Below are positions 9,599 to 19,699 of a stretch of 64,000 nucleotides of DNA, piece by piece. Numbering within the stretch: position 1 is the stretch's first letter; the number at the start of each line of letters is the position of its first letter. Source of the stretch: Verrucomicrobiaceae bacterium (GTDB lineage Bacteria; Verrucomicrobiota; Verrucomicrobiia; Opitutales; Intestinicryptomonadaceae); assembly GCA_015061955.1 (NCBI GenBank), contig SUVO01000005.1:62001-126000 (forward strand), given 5' to 3'. The position numbers and the translations under genes are program-made. The notes below the pieces were generated by a model, which saw nothing but the letters and a program-made list of their open reading frames with translations, ran no database searches and was not told the origin of the DNA.

Positions 9599-11059
9599 TC
9601 AATATTTTTTTCTTGCACTGCTTACACTCTCATTTTTAGGGAATTTATTATAGTCGTCGAGGATAGTATTCCTTTGCAACGACAACAAAACTGTCAAACT
9701 TATAATTATAAATAAGTTATCAAATGCATTGTCAAAAACAGAATATAATGCAATAAAAAGAAAAACTTGTAAAAGTGGATACATTATTTGATTATGTTTA
9801 TTTATACTGAACGCCTTATACGAAATAAAAACAAACAAACATACATATAACAAAAAACCAATTATTCCACATTCTATTAAAATTCCCATTAAATTTGAAT
9901 GAGAAATATTGGGAATCTCATATCTTTCATAAATATCAGAATTTCTATTCTTTTGAAAATTTTTATTAGATATAAAATAAAATTGCGATACCATTACATA
10001 AGAACCGACACCTCGACCATAAATCAAATTACCCCACGATAAATCTTTTTTTCCTATTAGAACATTAAAATCGCCTCCAGTTTTTACAATATCGCGATTT
10101 ATTTTCTGAATATTCATTCTTTTTTCTAATCCTTGCTCTTTTAATTCAGAAACTTCCTCAATATAATTATGCGTTGCAAAAAGATGCGAATAAATGCATC
10201 CGAAAAACAGGATTGTTGTCATAACGACTATAACTTTCCCAAAAGAAAGATTCCATTTTTTATTTTGTAAACTCGACAAGAAAACATATATACTAAACAA
10301 CAAGATTGTAACAGTCGAAATTATTATTCCTCCAAAACCATTCGATGCCAACACAGCTAAATACATTATAGCGATACTAAAGAACAAAGTAAAAATCAAT
10401 AACTTATGTTTTTTAATCGCCACATAATAAACAACTAATAAAAAAGCATACGCCATTGATATCATGTAGTAAACATTCCCATGAGGATGATAAGGATACG
10501 TTCCAGACGGAGACAATCTTTCTAAAAAATAAAAAGCATTAAATAAATTATATCCAAACTTTGTATATAAAATAAAACCAAAAGAATTTAATGTAGTTAA
10601 TATAACAACAATCCAAGAAAAAATTATTAAATGTTCCTTTTTTATAAGTGTTATTGATGTAGTAAATATAATCAAAAGAACGCAAATTGAACATAACAAA
10701 TAAAATAACCCATTATTTTCACTACCTGCAATCGTTATCGAAGATGGTAAAAATCTACAACAATCTGATTCACAAAACATCCAAATACCAGACAATTTCA
10801 CATAAGATCCCGATTTATTAAAATATTGAAACAGCAATATAGTTATTACCAGCAATACGAAATACACATATGGGTTTTTTAATACTTCTTTAGTTAAACA
10901 TTTTACTCTATTTTGTTTTAAAGTTAATATTTCCGTAAGAAAAAATAAAATAATGGAACACAATACCAAGCCACATTCTACTAAGCACAATCCACCTTTG
11001 CCAAATGTAAGGCACCCAACAATAAAAAAAACAAGAAAAAGCTGTATATTATTTTTCAT
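9599..11059 (-). CDS. Second O-antigen polymerase/ligase-like membrane protein
   Basis: Integral membrane protein of 486 residues with about 11 hydrophobic segments. It has a long central extramembrane loop (about 280-400) carrying LIYGRGVGSYVMVSQF and then NISHSNLMGILIECGIIGF. The GxGxGSY...H.N.......GxxG arrangement is the Wzy/WaaL-type signature. It shares little sequence with its neighbour at 8342, so the two are not a recent duplication. It starts at ATG 11057-11059, 1 base after the TPR-like gene. It probably polymerises the repeat unit or ligates it. Confidence 0.75.
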   Translation of the reverse strand: MKNNIQLFLVFFIVGCLTFGKGGLCLVECGLVLCSIILFFLTEILTLKQNRVKCLTKEVLKNPYVYFVLLVITILLFQYFNKSGSYVKLSGIWMFCESDCCRFLPSSITIAGSENNGLFYLLCSICVLLIIFTTSITLIKKEHLIIFSWIVVILTTLNSFGFILYTKFGYNLFNAFYFLERLSPSGTYPYHPHGNVYYMISMAYAFLLVVYYVAIKKHKLLIFTLFFSIAIMYLAVLASNGFGGIIISTVTILLFSIYVFLSSLQNKKWNLSFGKVIVVMTTILFFGCIYSHLFATHNYIEEVSELKEQGLEKRMNIQKINRDIVKTGGDFNVLIGKKDLSWGNLIYGRGVGSYVMVSQFYFISNKNFQKNRNSDIYERYEIPNISHSNLMGILIECGIIGFLLYVCLFVFISYKAFSINKHNQIMYPLLQVFLFIALYSVFDNAFDNLFIIISLTVLLSLQRNTILDDYNKFPKNESVSSARKKY

Positions 11060-11060
11060 A

Positions 11061-12191
11061 TTATTTATGCAATAAAAAGCGCCAACGCCACTTTTTCAAG
11101 TCTTTCAACAAATCTACTGCTTTCTGATATTCTTTTTGACTTATATATGTATCAATAATAGCAATTATAATTTTTTCGCGTTGAGAAAAAGAATCAGCAC
11201 TTATAATATTATCAATAGCTTTATTTTTTTTACCCAACAAAATATAAGCTTGAGTAACTTTTTGTTTTTTTAATCCGATAAAATATGAACTAGTCATATT
11301 ATTAGATTTATTATCAGAATAAATGTCATTTACAAATTCCTCAGCTTTATCTTTTCTGCCCAGTTCTATATAACACTTTGTTATATAGTCCAAACAAAAT
11401 ATAAATTGATACTTCCATTTTGGATTACTCAATGTTTTTATTTTCGCATCAAACTTATCTATTGTTTGAGATCTTGAGAACTTACCTCCTCGATAATCGT
11501 TCATATATTTTGCAAAATATTGAATATTTCTGTATTTAAAAAAAACGTCAATATTTGCAGGTATTTTGCACTCTGTATATATTTTCTCTAAAAACAATTC
11601 ACTAGCAGGATAATTTATATAAAAATATTTTGACATAAATTTTAATATATCAGAATACAACCCTTTGTATTCAAATTGTTTAAATATTTCAAAAAAAGCA
11701 AATCTCTTTTGTGTATTTTCTAATTTATCACAATAAAAAAAAGCTTTCGAAATATGGATAGGATTTCTACTCTCGGAATATACTACACTATAAAAAATAG
11801 TAGCTTCCAAAAATGAATCTAATTTGATATTTGCTTTCAAATAGATAAAACTATATGCTTTTATATAAGCTTGTGCAATAACCTTATTTAAGGGAATATC
11901 TACTTTGTCAATCAATATAGAAGCGTTTTCAATCTCATTGAATCGACTATATTCTCTTATCAAATTAAGATAACCTCGATCTTTAGAGCTTTTATCTTCA
12001 AGTAATTCAATTTCGGCAACTTTACTATTAGATGGTTTACAACCAATAGGAACTAAAGAGTCTGCTAAAAGCGTATTTAAATTCAAATAAGGAGCCTCTA
12101 GAATCTTTAAATACAAGACAACAAAACCATATACCAAAAATATAGCAATGATGTAAAAAAATATCTTAAAGATTTTATCATTCAATTTCAT
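11061..12191 (-). CDS. Membrane-anchored helical-repeat (TPR-like) protein
   Basis: Protein of 376 residues with one N-terminal transmembrane segment (about 9-30, KIFFYIIAIFLVYGFVVLYL); the rest is predicted outside the cytoplasm. The body is all helical with loose tetratricopeptide-like pairs, most visible in the last 120 residues (CYIELGRKDKAEEFVNDIY, AYILLGKKNKAIDNI, DTYISQKEYQKAVDLLKDL). No enzymatic motif is seen. It sits between a Wzy-like protein and a glycosyltransferase with gaps of 1 and 6 bases, which suggests a scaffold role in polysaccharide assembly. This is inferred from position only. Confidence 0.6.
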   Translation of the reverse strand: MKLNDKIFKIFFYIIAIFLVYGFVVLYLKILEAPYLNLNTLLADSLVPIGCKPSNSKVAEIELLEDKSSKDRGYLNLIREYSRFNEIENASILIDKVDIPLNKVIAQAYIKAYSFIYLKANIKLDSFLEATIFYSVVYSESRNPIHISKAFFYCDKLENTQKRFAFFEIFKQFEYKGLYSDILKFMSKYFYINYPASELFLEKIYTECKIPANIDVFFKYRNIQYFAKYMNDYRGGKFSRSQTIDKFDAKIKTLSNPKWKYQFIFCLDYITKCYIELGRKDKAEEFVNDIYSDNKSNNMTSSYFIGLKKQKVTQAYILLGKKNKAIDNIISADSFSQREKIIIAIIDTYISQKEYQKAVDLLKDLKKWRWRFLLHK

Positions 12192-12197
12192 TATCGA

Positions 12198-13406
12198 TCA
12201 CAACAATGAATTATATAATTCCACATAAGAAGCAAATGCATGCTTATCTGAAAAGTATTTTTCTGCCTTTAACCTACATGCTTTTCTCAATTCATCACGA
12301 TTCTTGTTTGTAATAGACTTAATACTTTTAAGCACGGCATTTATATCTCCTACTCCGACAACATCACCAACATTTTCATCAACTGATTCTGGACTTCCTC
12401 CGGTCGCATATGTTATTACAGGAGTTCCACAAGATATAGCTTCTAAATTAACAGTCGGATAATTATCGTTGTAGGTGGGATTTACAAAAACATCAGACAA
12501 CGAATACAACGATGCCAACACATCAATGCTATGCGTTTTTGTAATTCCTATTATACCATATTTTTCAAGTTGTTTTTTCTGAGAAAACGACACACCCACC
12601 ATAACAATTTGATATTTTTTATCAATACGTTTAGATAATTCAATAAAATCTAAAAAACCCTTCGATTTGCTCCAAACACTAGATACTCCCAATACAACGT
12701 TATCTTTCGTTATCCCATAATTCGCTTTCACTTGTTCTGTATCATAATGTGGCTTGAATTTATCAATATTGATCCCATTGTGAATAACATACGATGGAAT
12801 ATCAGCTAATGAAGACTCTTTTAGAAGATTATTTAACCAATTTGAAACTGGAACCAATTTCAATTTCTTTATTTTTTTTATGAGCCTACATTTTTCATCG
12901 AAATTATAATAAGAATTATCGCAAATATAACTACTTGGATAGGCATGAAGACGTGGACATTTCTGACAATGCGTTTTCCATTTCATACAATTATCAAAAT
13001 AAGAACACCTACCAGTAAAACTCCAACAATCGTGTAATGTCCATACAACAGGTATATCCAAACTTGATATAAAATCAAGGAACATATAGTTATTTAAATA
13101 ATATCCATGAATGTTATGAAAATGAATAATATCAGGATTTACATTTTTTATAAAATCAATAGCTCGTTGTGTAGCCAATTTTGAAACAAATCCATCAGAA
13201 TCAAAAAAACGCTGCCACATTACATTTATGAGAACTTCGGCTTTCGTTGTGTTTCTAAAAGAATTCAATCTGTCATAATAGCACCCCCTGCCATAAATAG
13301 CATAAGTATCCCAACCATAATCTTCAACAACAGATGATATCCCATCGAGAATTCGACCAGTAGATGCGATACCTGCAACAGAGTTTACTTGTAATAATTT
13401 TTTCAT
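12198..13406 (-). CDS. Glycosyltransferase family 4
   Basis: GT-B retaining glycosyltransferase of 402 residues. The N-terminal half has the WcaC-like features GIASTGRILDGISS and VWTLHDCWSFTGRCSYFDNC, with a cluster of cysteines (C140, C148 and C151 region, then CQKCPRL) that is typical of this subfamily. The C-terminal half has LGVSSVWSKSKGFLDF, FVNPTYNDNYPTVNLEAISCGTPVI and the EX7E motif. Relatives add sugars during colanic-acid-like and O-antigen synthesis. It starts at ATG 13404-13406. The donor sugar is not assignable. Confidence 0.85.
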   Translation of the reverse strand: MKKLLQVNSVAGIASTGRILDGISSVVEDYGWDTYAIYGRGCYYDRLNSFRNTTKAEVLINVMWQRFFDSDGFVSKLATQRAIDFIKNVNPDIIHFHNIHGYYLNNYMFLDFISSLDIPVVWTLHDCWSFTGRCSYFDNCMKWKTHCQKCPRLHAYPSSYICDNSYYNFDEKCRLIKKIKKLKLVPVSNWLNNLLKESSLADIPSYVIHNGINIDKFKPHYDTEQVKANYGITKDNVVLGVSSVWSKSKGFLDFIELSKRIDKKYQIVMVGVSFSQKKQLEKYGIIGITKTHSIDVLASLYSLSDVFVNPTYNDNYPTVNLEAISCGTPVITYATGGSPESVDENVGDVVGVGDINAVLKSIKSITNKNRDELRKACRLKAEKYFSDKHAFASYVELYNSLL

Positions 13407-13425
13407 ATTAAATAACTTAAACAGA

Positions 13426-15054
13426 TTAATTATTATATCCTATTGGATTTTTTATATGTGCAGTTTTACTTGATATTCGCATGCATTCTAAAATCATATA
13501 TATAACGGCTTCATCTATGTAAACATCTTCTTTTTTGTCGCTATTTAAACGCATCATCTTTACCACTTCTGGATATATTTTTATATAGCTTTCCGAGAAC
13601 CAAATAAATAGAGGTACATTATAAATACGTTCTATATTTTCGCGAGTAGCACCTCTAAGTTCATCCACTACAGCACCTTCACCATGATCAGAAAAGTATA
13701 ATATAAAAGAAGGCTCTTGACGTTTATTTAATTCTGTAGCAATTGAACCGAAAATAGAATCGAAGTAAAGAACGGTATTATCGTATGTATTATAAGTATA
13801 AATATCCTTCGGGGATTTATATTGTTCTGTGTAAACATCTTTAAGATTATCAAATTTTTTAAATTTCGATGGATATTTATTTTCAAAAACAAAATGACTT
13901 CCTTGAAAGTGCATAAATATACAATCTTTTACCGAAGTTAAAGTATTCATTTTATCAAAAAATATTTTTACCAAGTTATCATCATGCCATTTAGAAATTT
14001 CAACATCAGTAGGTATACCCCCCAAATATATCATTCCATCAAACAATTTCTTCAAAGCAAACTCTGTATCGTATACCGATGTCAACATATACGACTTTAC
14101 ACCATATGCATTCATAATCTTTGCGATAGGAGCTGATTTTTTAACTATATTGTTCTCGCTAAAACTTAAAGCCTGTAACAATGACGGAGAAGTATATTTT
14201 AAACGAGTTTTTCCTTGAAAACGTATAATTTCCCCCTCGTTTTTTGACATTATTATTTTAAGCATATTAGGTGTAGTATTACGCTTATATCCGTACATCG
14301 ACATTGGAACCCTTGATAACGATTCCCCAATCATTACAACACCACAAATATTAGATTTTGATGTATCCTTAAAATTCTTCAGTATTTCACTTAAGTTTTT
14401 TTCACTTATTTGATTTAGAACATTTGGTTTATTTTTATAAATCAAATACTGATGAAATGCATTTATAAACCAAGGGGTATTCCAAAATCCAGCAACCTTA
14501 TTTTTATATGGAGTCATATAAGCTCCCAATATCAATATAGAAAGAAATCCACACACCAAAAAGGCAATATAATAGTCTGATTTCTTCGACTCTATATTTA
14601 AACTAAAAAAGAATTTTAAAAATTTATAAAGTACAAATATAAAAACAATACATATAACTAATAATAAACAACATTTTATTATATTTAAGTTTAAATAACT
14701 CGTAATAAAATCTTTTATTAAATGCCATTGCATTAGATCATCAAGTAAAAAGAAAACAGAATAATCCATTCTAATTTTCATATACTTATACAATGAATAC
14801 GAAATTATTATATTCGGGAAAAACAATACGATTGTAAACAACCAATAAATCTTCTTAACTAAATTCCATTTTATCAACAAAAATGGAATTACAAAAAAAA
14901 CCAAACTCACAGATTCAAGCATCAACAACCTAATGCATTTGAAAAAGTGCCAACCTGGAACATATAAATTTAAAAAAATAGCAGATATTACTGAAAATAA
15001 AAATAGTATACAAAATAAAGTTATAGCCCATCTAATAGTATTTGAATTTTTCAT
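13426..15054 (-). CDS. Phosphoethanolamine transferase-like membrane sulfatase-fold protein
   Basis: Predicted EptA/CptA-family enzyme of 542 residues that would transfer phosphoethanolamine to lipid A, core or glycan. Five N-terminal transmembrane segments lie within about 1-185. A periplasmic alkaline-phosphatase-fold domain follows. It contains E244 in VVMIGESLSR, SMYGYKRNTTPNM, a candidate nucleophile threonine (T288 in KYTSPSLLQ) and the metal pair D456-H457 in YFSDHGEG. These match the known EptA metal-site pattern (Glu, Thr, Asp-His). It lies in the middle of the polysaccharide operon, which suggests that the glycan itself may carry the phosphoethanolamine. This last point is inferred. 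Confidence 0.82.
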   Translation of the reverse strand: MKNSNTIRWAITLFCILFLFSVISAIFLNLYVPGWHFFKCIRLLMLESVSLVFFVIPFLLIKWNLVKKIYWLFTIVLFFPNIIISYSLYKYMKIRMDYSVFFLLDDLMQWHLIKDFITSYLNLNIIKCCLLLVICIVFIFVLYKFLKFFFSLNIESKKSDYYIAFLVCGFLSILILGAYMTPYKNKVAGFWNTPWFINAFHQYLIYKNKPNVLNQISEKNLSEILKNFKDTSKSNICGVVMIGESLSRVPMSMYGYKRNTTPNMLKIIMSKNEGEIIRFQGKTRLKYTSPSLLQALSFSENNIVKKSAPIAKIMNAYGVKSYMLTSVYDTEFALKKLFDGMIYLGGIPTDVEISKWHDDNLVKIFFDKMNTLTSVKDCIFMHFQGSHFVFENKYPSKFKKFDNLKDVYTEQYKSPKDIYTYNTYDNTVLYFDSIFGSIATELNKRQEPSFILYFSDHGEGAVVDELRGATRENIERIYNVPLFIWFSESYIKIYPEVVKMMRLNSDKKEDVYIDEAVIYMILECMRISSKTAHIKNPIGYNN

Positions 15055-15075
15055 AATTCACAATTACAATTAAAC

Positions 15076-16200
15076 TTATTTCATCCATACAAAACGATTT
15101 ATTATTTTTGTATAGCTTTGAATTATTTTTACAACTTTTACCGACACATTATCATCTTGGTAATCTGTAGCAAGATATGTCTTTTCAGCATTCTCACGCA
15201 TTGATACTGCCAATTCTATGGCTTGTTCCACATCGTTTCCTGTTATTCCACCAACAACCACAGTACCCTTATCTAAAACTTCTGGACGCTCTGTCGATGT
15301 TCGCAACAATATTCCGGCAAATCCTAACATTGCACTTTCTTCCGACAACGTTCCACTATCACTAAGCACACAGAAACTATTCTTTTGCAATTTATTATAA
15401 TCTAAAAATCCAAATGGTTTTAATGATTTTACCAACGGATGAAATTTAAAATTGCGCGCTTCTATAAACTTTTTGCTACGAGGATGCGTAGAATATATAA
15501 CGGGCATATTATAACGCTCAGCTATATTATTTATAGCGTTCATCAACGACATAAAATTCTTCTCGTTATCTATATTCTCCTCGCGATGAGCCGACAATAA
15601 TATATATTTTCCTTTTTCAAGTTTCAAATCTTCAAGAACATTGCTTGCATCAATCTTATCCATATGTTCGCGCAACACTTCTAACATAGGCGACCCCGTA
15701 ACAAAAATATGCTCCTTACGAACGCCTTCGCTCAACAAATATCTTCGCGAATGTTCTGTATATGGAAGATTTATATCTGAAATATGATCTACTATTTTAC
15801 GATTTATTTCCTCTGGTACATTTTGGTCAAAACACCTATTTCCTGCTTCCATATGGAAAATCGGAATTTTCAAACGTTTTGCAGAAATTGCTGCCAATGC
15901 TGAATTTGTATCACCTAAAATCAATAAAGCGTCGGGCTTTTCTTCCAACATTACATCATACGACTTCGATATAATATTCCCCATTGTCTCACCAAGCGTT
16001 TTCCCAACTGAATCTAAATATTTATCGGGAGCACGCAGTCCTAAATCTTCAAAGAAAATTTGATTAAGCGTATAATCCCAATTTTGTCCAGTATGAACTA
16101 AAATATGGTTAAAATATTTATCGCATGCTTTTATACATGCTGAAAGTCGAATAATTTCTGGGCGAGTACCCACAACTGTCATAACTTTTAATTTTTCCAT
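15076..16200 (-). CDS. fnlC: UDP-N-acetyl-L-fucosamine biosynthesis 2-epimerase (FnlC/WbjD/Cap5G type)
   Basis: WecB-fold 2-epimerase of 374 residues, predicted to perform the last step from UDP-L-PneNAc to UDP-L-FucNAc. It has VGTRPEIIRLSACI, TGQNWDYTLNQIFFEDLGL, LGDTNSALAAISAKRL, HMEAGNRCFDQNVPEEINRK and LSDSGTLSEES. These segments are characteristic of the FnlC/WbjD/Cap5G branch rather than WecB. The two other enzymes of the pathway lie immediately upstream, with gaps of 3 and 2 bases, making a complete set. The symbol follows E. coli usage; wbjD and cap5G are equivalents. Confidence 0.9.
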   Translation of the reverse strand: MEKLKVMTVVGTRPEIIRLSACIKACDKYFNHILVHTGQNWDYTLNQIFFEDLGLRAPDKYLDSVGKTLGETMGNIISKSYDVMLEEKPDALLILGDTNSALAAISAKRLKIPIFHMEAGNRCFDQNVPEEINRKIVDHISDINLPYTEHSRRYLLSEGVRKEHIFVTGSPMLEVLREHMDKIDASNVLEDLKLEKGKYILLSAHREENIDNEKNFMSLMNAINNIAERYNMPVIYSTHPRSKKFIEARNFKFHPLVKSLKPFGFLDYNKLQKNSFCVLSDSGTLSEESAMLGFAGILLRTSTERPEVLDKGTVVVGGITGNDVEQAIELAVSMRENAEKTYLATDYQDDNVSVKVVKIIQSYTKIINRFVWMK

Positions 16201-16203
16201 AAT

Positions 16204-17334
16204 CTAAACTTTCTCAAAATATGTATCGGGTTTTTCGGGATTGAACGCCTCATTTGCCCACATTACCGTTACTAAATCTTCTGTACCTATATTTTCTATA
16301 TTATGTGTATATCCAGTAGGAATATCAACAACTTCAAGTTTATCGCCACTTACGTTGTATTCTATAACCTTACTTTCACCGACTTTTCTAAAACGTATTA
16401 CTGCCTTACCTTTTACCACTAAAAACTTTTCATTTTTTGAATGATGCCAATGATTTCCTTTTACGACATTTGGCTTCGTAACATTTATTGAAACTTGGCC
16501 TCGATCGATCGTTCGCAAAAACTCTGTAAATGATCCTCGTTCATCAACATTCATCTTTAATTCATACGAAAACTTATCTTGGGGAAGATAACTTAGATAT
16601 GTACTATAAAGTTTTGCCTCAAAACTACCAACATTCATTAAAGGAACTTGTAAATCTTTGCGAAAATCTCTAAAAGAATACAGCATATCGACAATTTCCC
16701 CCAACCTTATCTTGTGAGTGATTGGTACCATACAAAAATTTGATGATATTACTTTATCATCGCCTCGAGTAGGCTGACCTTTTAATGCTCGCAGAATTTC
16801 TTCGGCAATATCGTCTATGTACACTAAAGTCATCTCCACCGATGGATCGTTTACGGTAATGGGCAAATCGTTTGCAATATTATTACAAAAAGTTGCAACA
16901 GCACTGTTATAATTTGCTCGACACCACTTACCAAACACATTTGGAAGACGATACACTAATACTTCAACACCAGTTTCTTTTGCATACGCAAACATATAAT
17001 CCTCAGCAGCTTTTTTACTTTTCCCATACGGATTATCTAAAGCGGCTTGTATAGACGAGGTTATCAATACAGGAGCCTTATTATTTGCCAATTTCAACTT
17101 ACTAAGAAGTTTAGAAGTAAAGCCAAAATTACCTTCTATAAATTCGGATACATCTTTAGGACGATTAACACCTGCAAAATGCAATACAAAATCGCAATCT
17201 TGCACAGCGTTATCGAGCGTTAATTCAGGCGAATCAACATCAAATTCTATTATATTGTCATATCCTGCATTACGCAAAAAAAGGCAAACGTTTTTACCAA
17301 CAAAACCCTTTGCTCCTGTTACAAGTATTTTCAT
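16204..17334 (-). CDS. fnlB: FnlB/WbjC/Cap5F bifunctional reductase-epimerase
   Basis: Two-domain enzyme of 376 residues for the middle step of UDP-L-FucNAc synthesis (C-3 epimerisation and C-4 reduction). Residues 1-250 are an SDR/NAD(P)-binding fold with GAKGFVGKNV, FAGVNRP and the YGKSK catalytic pair (Y-x3-K at about 108-112). Residues about 265-376 form a cupin (ERGSFTEFLRT, KGNHWHHSKNEKFLVVKGKA) with metal-binding histidines. The domain order and length match Cap5F. It lies 3 bases from fnlC and 2 bases from fnlA. Confidence 0.92.
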   Translation of the reverse strand: MKILVTGAKGFVGKNVCLFLRNAGYDNIIEFDVDSPELTLDNAVQDCDFVLHFAGVNRPKDVSEFIEGNFGFTSKLLSKLKLANNKAPVLITSSIQAALDNPYGKSKKAAEDYMFAYAKETGVEVLVYRLPNVFGKWCRANYNSAVATFCNNIANDLPITVNDPSVEMTLVYIDDIAEEILRALKGQPTRGDDKVISSNFCMVPITHKIRLGEIVDMLYSFRDFRKDLQVPLMNVGSFEAKLYSTYLSYLPQDKFSYELKMNVDERGSFTEFLRTIDRGQVSINVTKPNVVKGNHWHHSKNEKFLVVKGKAVIRFRKVGESKVIEYNVSGDKLEVVDIPTGYTHNIENIGTEDLVTVMWANEAFNPEKPDTYFEKV

Positions 17335-17336
17335 TT

Positions 17337-18350
17337 TTACATTTTATAATTTGACAATTCGTCTCTAATATACGAAAGCGTAAGTAATTTTTCTTTTACT
17401 TGCTCAACATTTAACAATGTAGTATTGTTTGAATTACATTCTTCCAACGAAGCTAATTTCTCCTCGCCTTTTTCAAAATATTTATCGTAATTGAGATCTC
17501 TAACATCAGCTGGAATTCTAAAAAAGCCTCCCATATCTTCAGCCTTTACATATTCTTCTCGAGTTAGAAGTGTTTCGTAAAGCTTTTCACCATGGCGAAC
17601 TCCTATTATTTTTATTTCGTTCTTCGCCCCAAATAAACTTTTCACAGCTTCTGCCAAAACCTCGATAGTACATGCCGGTGCTTTTTGAACCATAATATCA
17701 CCAGATTTTGCATTTTGGAAAGCAAATACAACAAGCTCTACAGCCTCTTCCAAGCTCATTATAAAACGAGTCATTGAAGGTTCTGTTATCGTTAAAGGCT
17801 TTCCTGCTTTTATCTGATCAACAAACAAAGGAATAACAGAACCTCGAGAACACATAACATTACCATATCGCGTACCACAAATTAAAGTTTCTTTAGTGTT
17901 GCGAGACTTTGCTACAAATACTTTTTCCATCATTGCCTTAGATGTTCCCATAGCATTGACTGGATACGCTGCTTTATCGGTTGAAAGACATATTACTTTT
18001 TCAACACCTTCAGCTATCGCTGCATTTAAAACGTTATCAGTACCAATTACATTCGTTTTAACAGCTTCCATTGGAAAAAACTCGCAAGAAGGAACTTGTT
18101 TGAGTGCGGCCGCATGAAAAACGAAATCAACACCATGAATAGCATTTACTATACTATTTGCATCGCGAACATCGCCGATATAAAATTTAATTTTATGATT
18201 ATTATAAAATTTACGCATATCATCTTGTTTTTTTTCATCACGCGAGAATATACGAATTTCTCCTATATCGGTGTTTAAAAAGCGTTCCAAAACGGCATTT
18301 CCAAACGAACCAGTTCCACCGGTAATCAACAATGTTTTGTTCTTAAACAT
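17337..18350 (-). CDS. fnlA: FnlA/WbjB/Cap5E UDP-GlcNAc 4,6-dehydratase/5-epimerase
   Basis: SDR enzyme of 337 residues that starts UDP-L-FucNAc synthesis from UDP-GlcNAc. The N-terminal TGGTGSFGNAVLERFL cofactor loop is followed by the IFSRDEKKQDDMRKF block of this family. LSTDKAAYPVNAMGTSK places a Met-x3-Lys (MGTSK) where ordinary SDRs have Tyr-x3-Lys, which is normal for this branch. RYGNVMCSRGSVIPLF is also diagnostic. Length and order match the fnlA-fnlB-fnlC module. It lies 21 bases downstream of the glycosyltransferase at 18372 in the same operon. Confidence 0.93.
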   Translation of the reverse strand: MFKNKTLLITGGTGSFGNAVLERFLNTDIGEIRIFSRDEKKQDDMRKFYNNHKIKFYIGDVRDANSIVNAIHGVDFVFHAAALKQVPSCEFFPMEAVKTNVIGTDNVLNAAIAEGVEKVICLSTDKAAYPVNAMGTSKAMMEKVFVAKSRNTKETLICGTRYGNVMCSRGSVIPLFVDQIKAGKPLTITEPSMTRFIMSLEEAVELVVFAFQNAKSGDIMVQKAPACTIEVLAEAVKSLFGAKNEIKIIGVRHGEKLYETLLTREEYVKAEDMGGFFRIPADVRDLNYDKYFEKGEEKLASLEECNSNNTTLLNVEQVKEKLLTLSYIRDELSNYKM

Positions 18351-18371
18351 AGTACCATTTATCCTTATTTT

Positions 18372-19571
18372 TTATTTTGAAGCAAACAAATTTTCTAATA
18401 TTTCAACAGATGTCTTTGTTGAAAAATACTTTATCAAATAATTTCGTCCATTTTCTCCCATTTGTACGCGTTCTTGCTGATTATCAATCATATATTGTAT
18501 ATTTTTGAAAAACGCTTCATTATCGGCAGAATTCGACCACACGCCACATTTAGCCTGAGTTTCTATCAAAAGACGGTAATCTGTGTTTAAATCGGTAGCA
18601 GCCAATATTGGTTGCGCTAAATTCATATACGACAATGTCTTAGACGGATAATTGGGTATCGTAAATCGTGGATCTAACGATACTATTCCAACATCACAAT
18701 TTGCCGCAAATTTCTCGTATTCTTCTCGGGGTAAACGCTCAAAAAAACGCGCATTTGTTATGTTGTTTTCAGATATAAAATTCTTAATTTTTTTAGCTTC
18801 AGAACCAGAGCCAATAAAAACAAAGTATGCTTTTTTATTGTCTTTAAACTTTAAAACTGCATTTTGTATAAAAGGCAAATTTTGGGGTTTCCCCATATTA
18901 CCTGAAAATATAAAAACACACGCATCTTGAGGTATTCCATATTTTTTCTCAAATTCTATCCTATCTTTAAGTGGCAAAATAGTAGCATCTTGCGTATTTG
19001 GGAAATATACAACCTTGTGTTTGGGTAAAAAAGTATTATGCTTTAAGATGAATTCAATGTTTCCTTGCGACATACAACCTATATATGTTGCAGTTTTTAA
19101 CATCTGTTTTTCCATAAAACGAAACATCAAGTAAGGGAAGCTCCATTTAGAGAAAAATTTTAAATCTACTGCGTTTTGCGGAAATATATCTTTTTGCATC
19201 AACATAGATTCTGCACCAAACTTCTTCATTGCATATCTAATTGCTGGATACAAAGTTACAGGAGGCGCTTCAAACAATACCAAATCAAAACTTTCGTTTG
19301 TTAGGTATTCTTTCATAGCGTTTTTTAAAATTTTCGGAAGAAATAAAAACGAAAAAGCCTTTTTTATTTTGCTCGTATTGAAAATCTGTTTCGACTTAAC
19401 ACGAATTATTCTGTACGGATTATACGAATCGGTGGTACGTTCCACTTTAGCATCTAACGAAATCACTGTAACAGAATGACCTGCTTGATTCAAAGCATAT
19501 GCTAAATCGGAATATAACGACCCCCTTCCACTTTCAGAAAATGACGTTATTGAAATCTGAAGAATTTTCAT
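18372..19571 (-). CDS. WbuB-like glycosyltransferase, probable L-FucNAc transferase
   Basis: GT4-family enzyme of 399 residues and first gene of the 13-gene minus-strand operon. The N-terminus (MKILQISITSFSESGRGSLY, GHSVTVISLDAKVERTTDSY) and the C-terminal FSGNMGKPQNLPFI, FERLPREEYEKFAANCDVGIVSL and YPSKTLSYMNLAQPILA segments match the WbuB group. In other bacteria wbuB follows fnlA-fnlB-fnlC and is thought to transfer L-FucNAc. The adjacency here supports the same assignment; the acceptor is unknown. The ATG at 19569-19571 faces the divergent manC across about 130 bases. Confidence 0.8.
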   Translation of the reverse strand: MKILQISITSFSESGRGSLYSDLAYALNQAGHSVTVISLDAKVERTTDSYNPYRIIRVKSKQIFNTSKIKKAFSFLFLPKILKNAMKEYLTNESFDLVLFEAPPVTLYPAIRYAMKKFGAESMLMQKDIFPQNAVDLKFFSKWSFPYLMFRFMEKQMLKTATYIGCMSQGNIEFILKHNTFLPKHKVVYFPNTQDATILPLKDRIEFEKKYGIPQDACVFIFSGNMGKPQNLPFIQNAVLKFKDNKKAYFVFIGSGSEAKKIKNFISENNITNARFFERLPREEYEKFAANCDVGIVSLDPRFTIPNYPSKTLSYMNLAQPILAATDLNTDYRLLIETQAKCGVWSNSADNEAFFKNIQYMIDNQQERVQMGENGRNYLIKYFSTKTSVEILENLFASK

Positions 19572-19699
19572 ATAAATTTACCTCACCCTTATGTTCTCAT
19601 ACGATGTAAAAAAAAGCAACAAAAAAATGGGAACGAAAAAACAAATATATTTCTTAAAAAAGCTTGAAGAACACTATACGATGTTTTTTAATGATAACA
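19572..19699. promoter_or_regulatory. Divergent intergenic region, wbuB-like gene / manC
   Basis: 128 AT-rich bases lie between two diverging start codons, the first minus-strand operon gene and manC. Promoters for both polysaccharide operons must lie here or inside the 5' ends, so this is the most likely control point of the locus. I could not assign convincing -35/-10 pairs on either strand. TATACGAT at about 19675-19682 is a possible -10 for the plus strand. Confidence 0.4.
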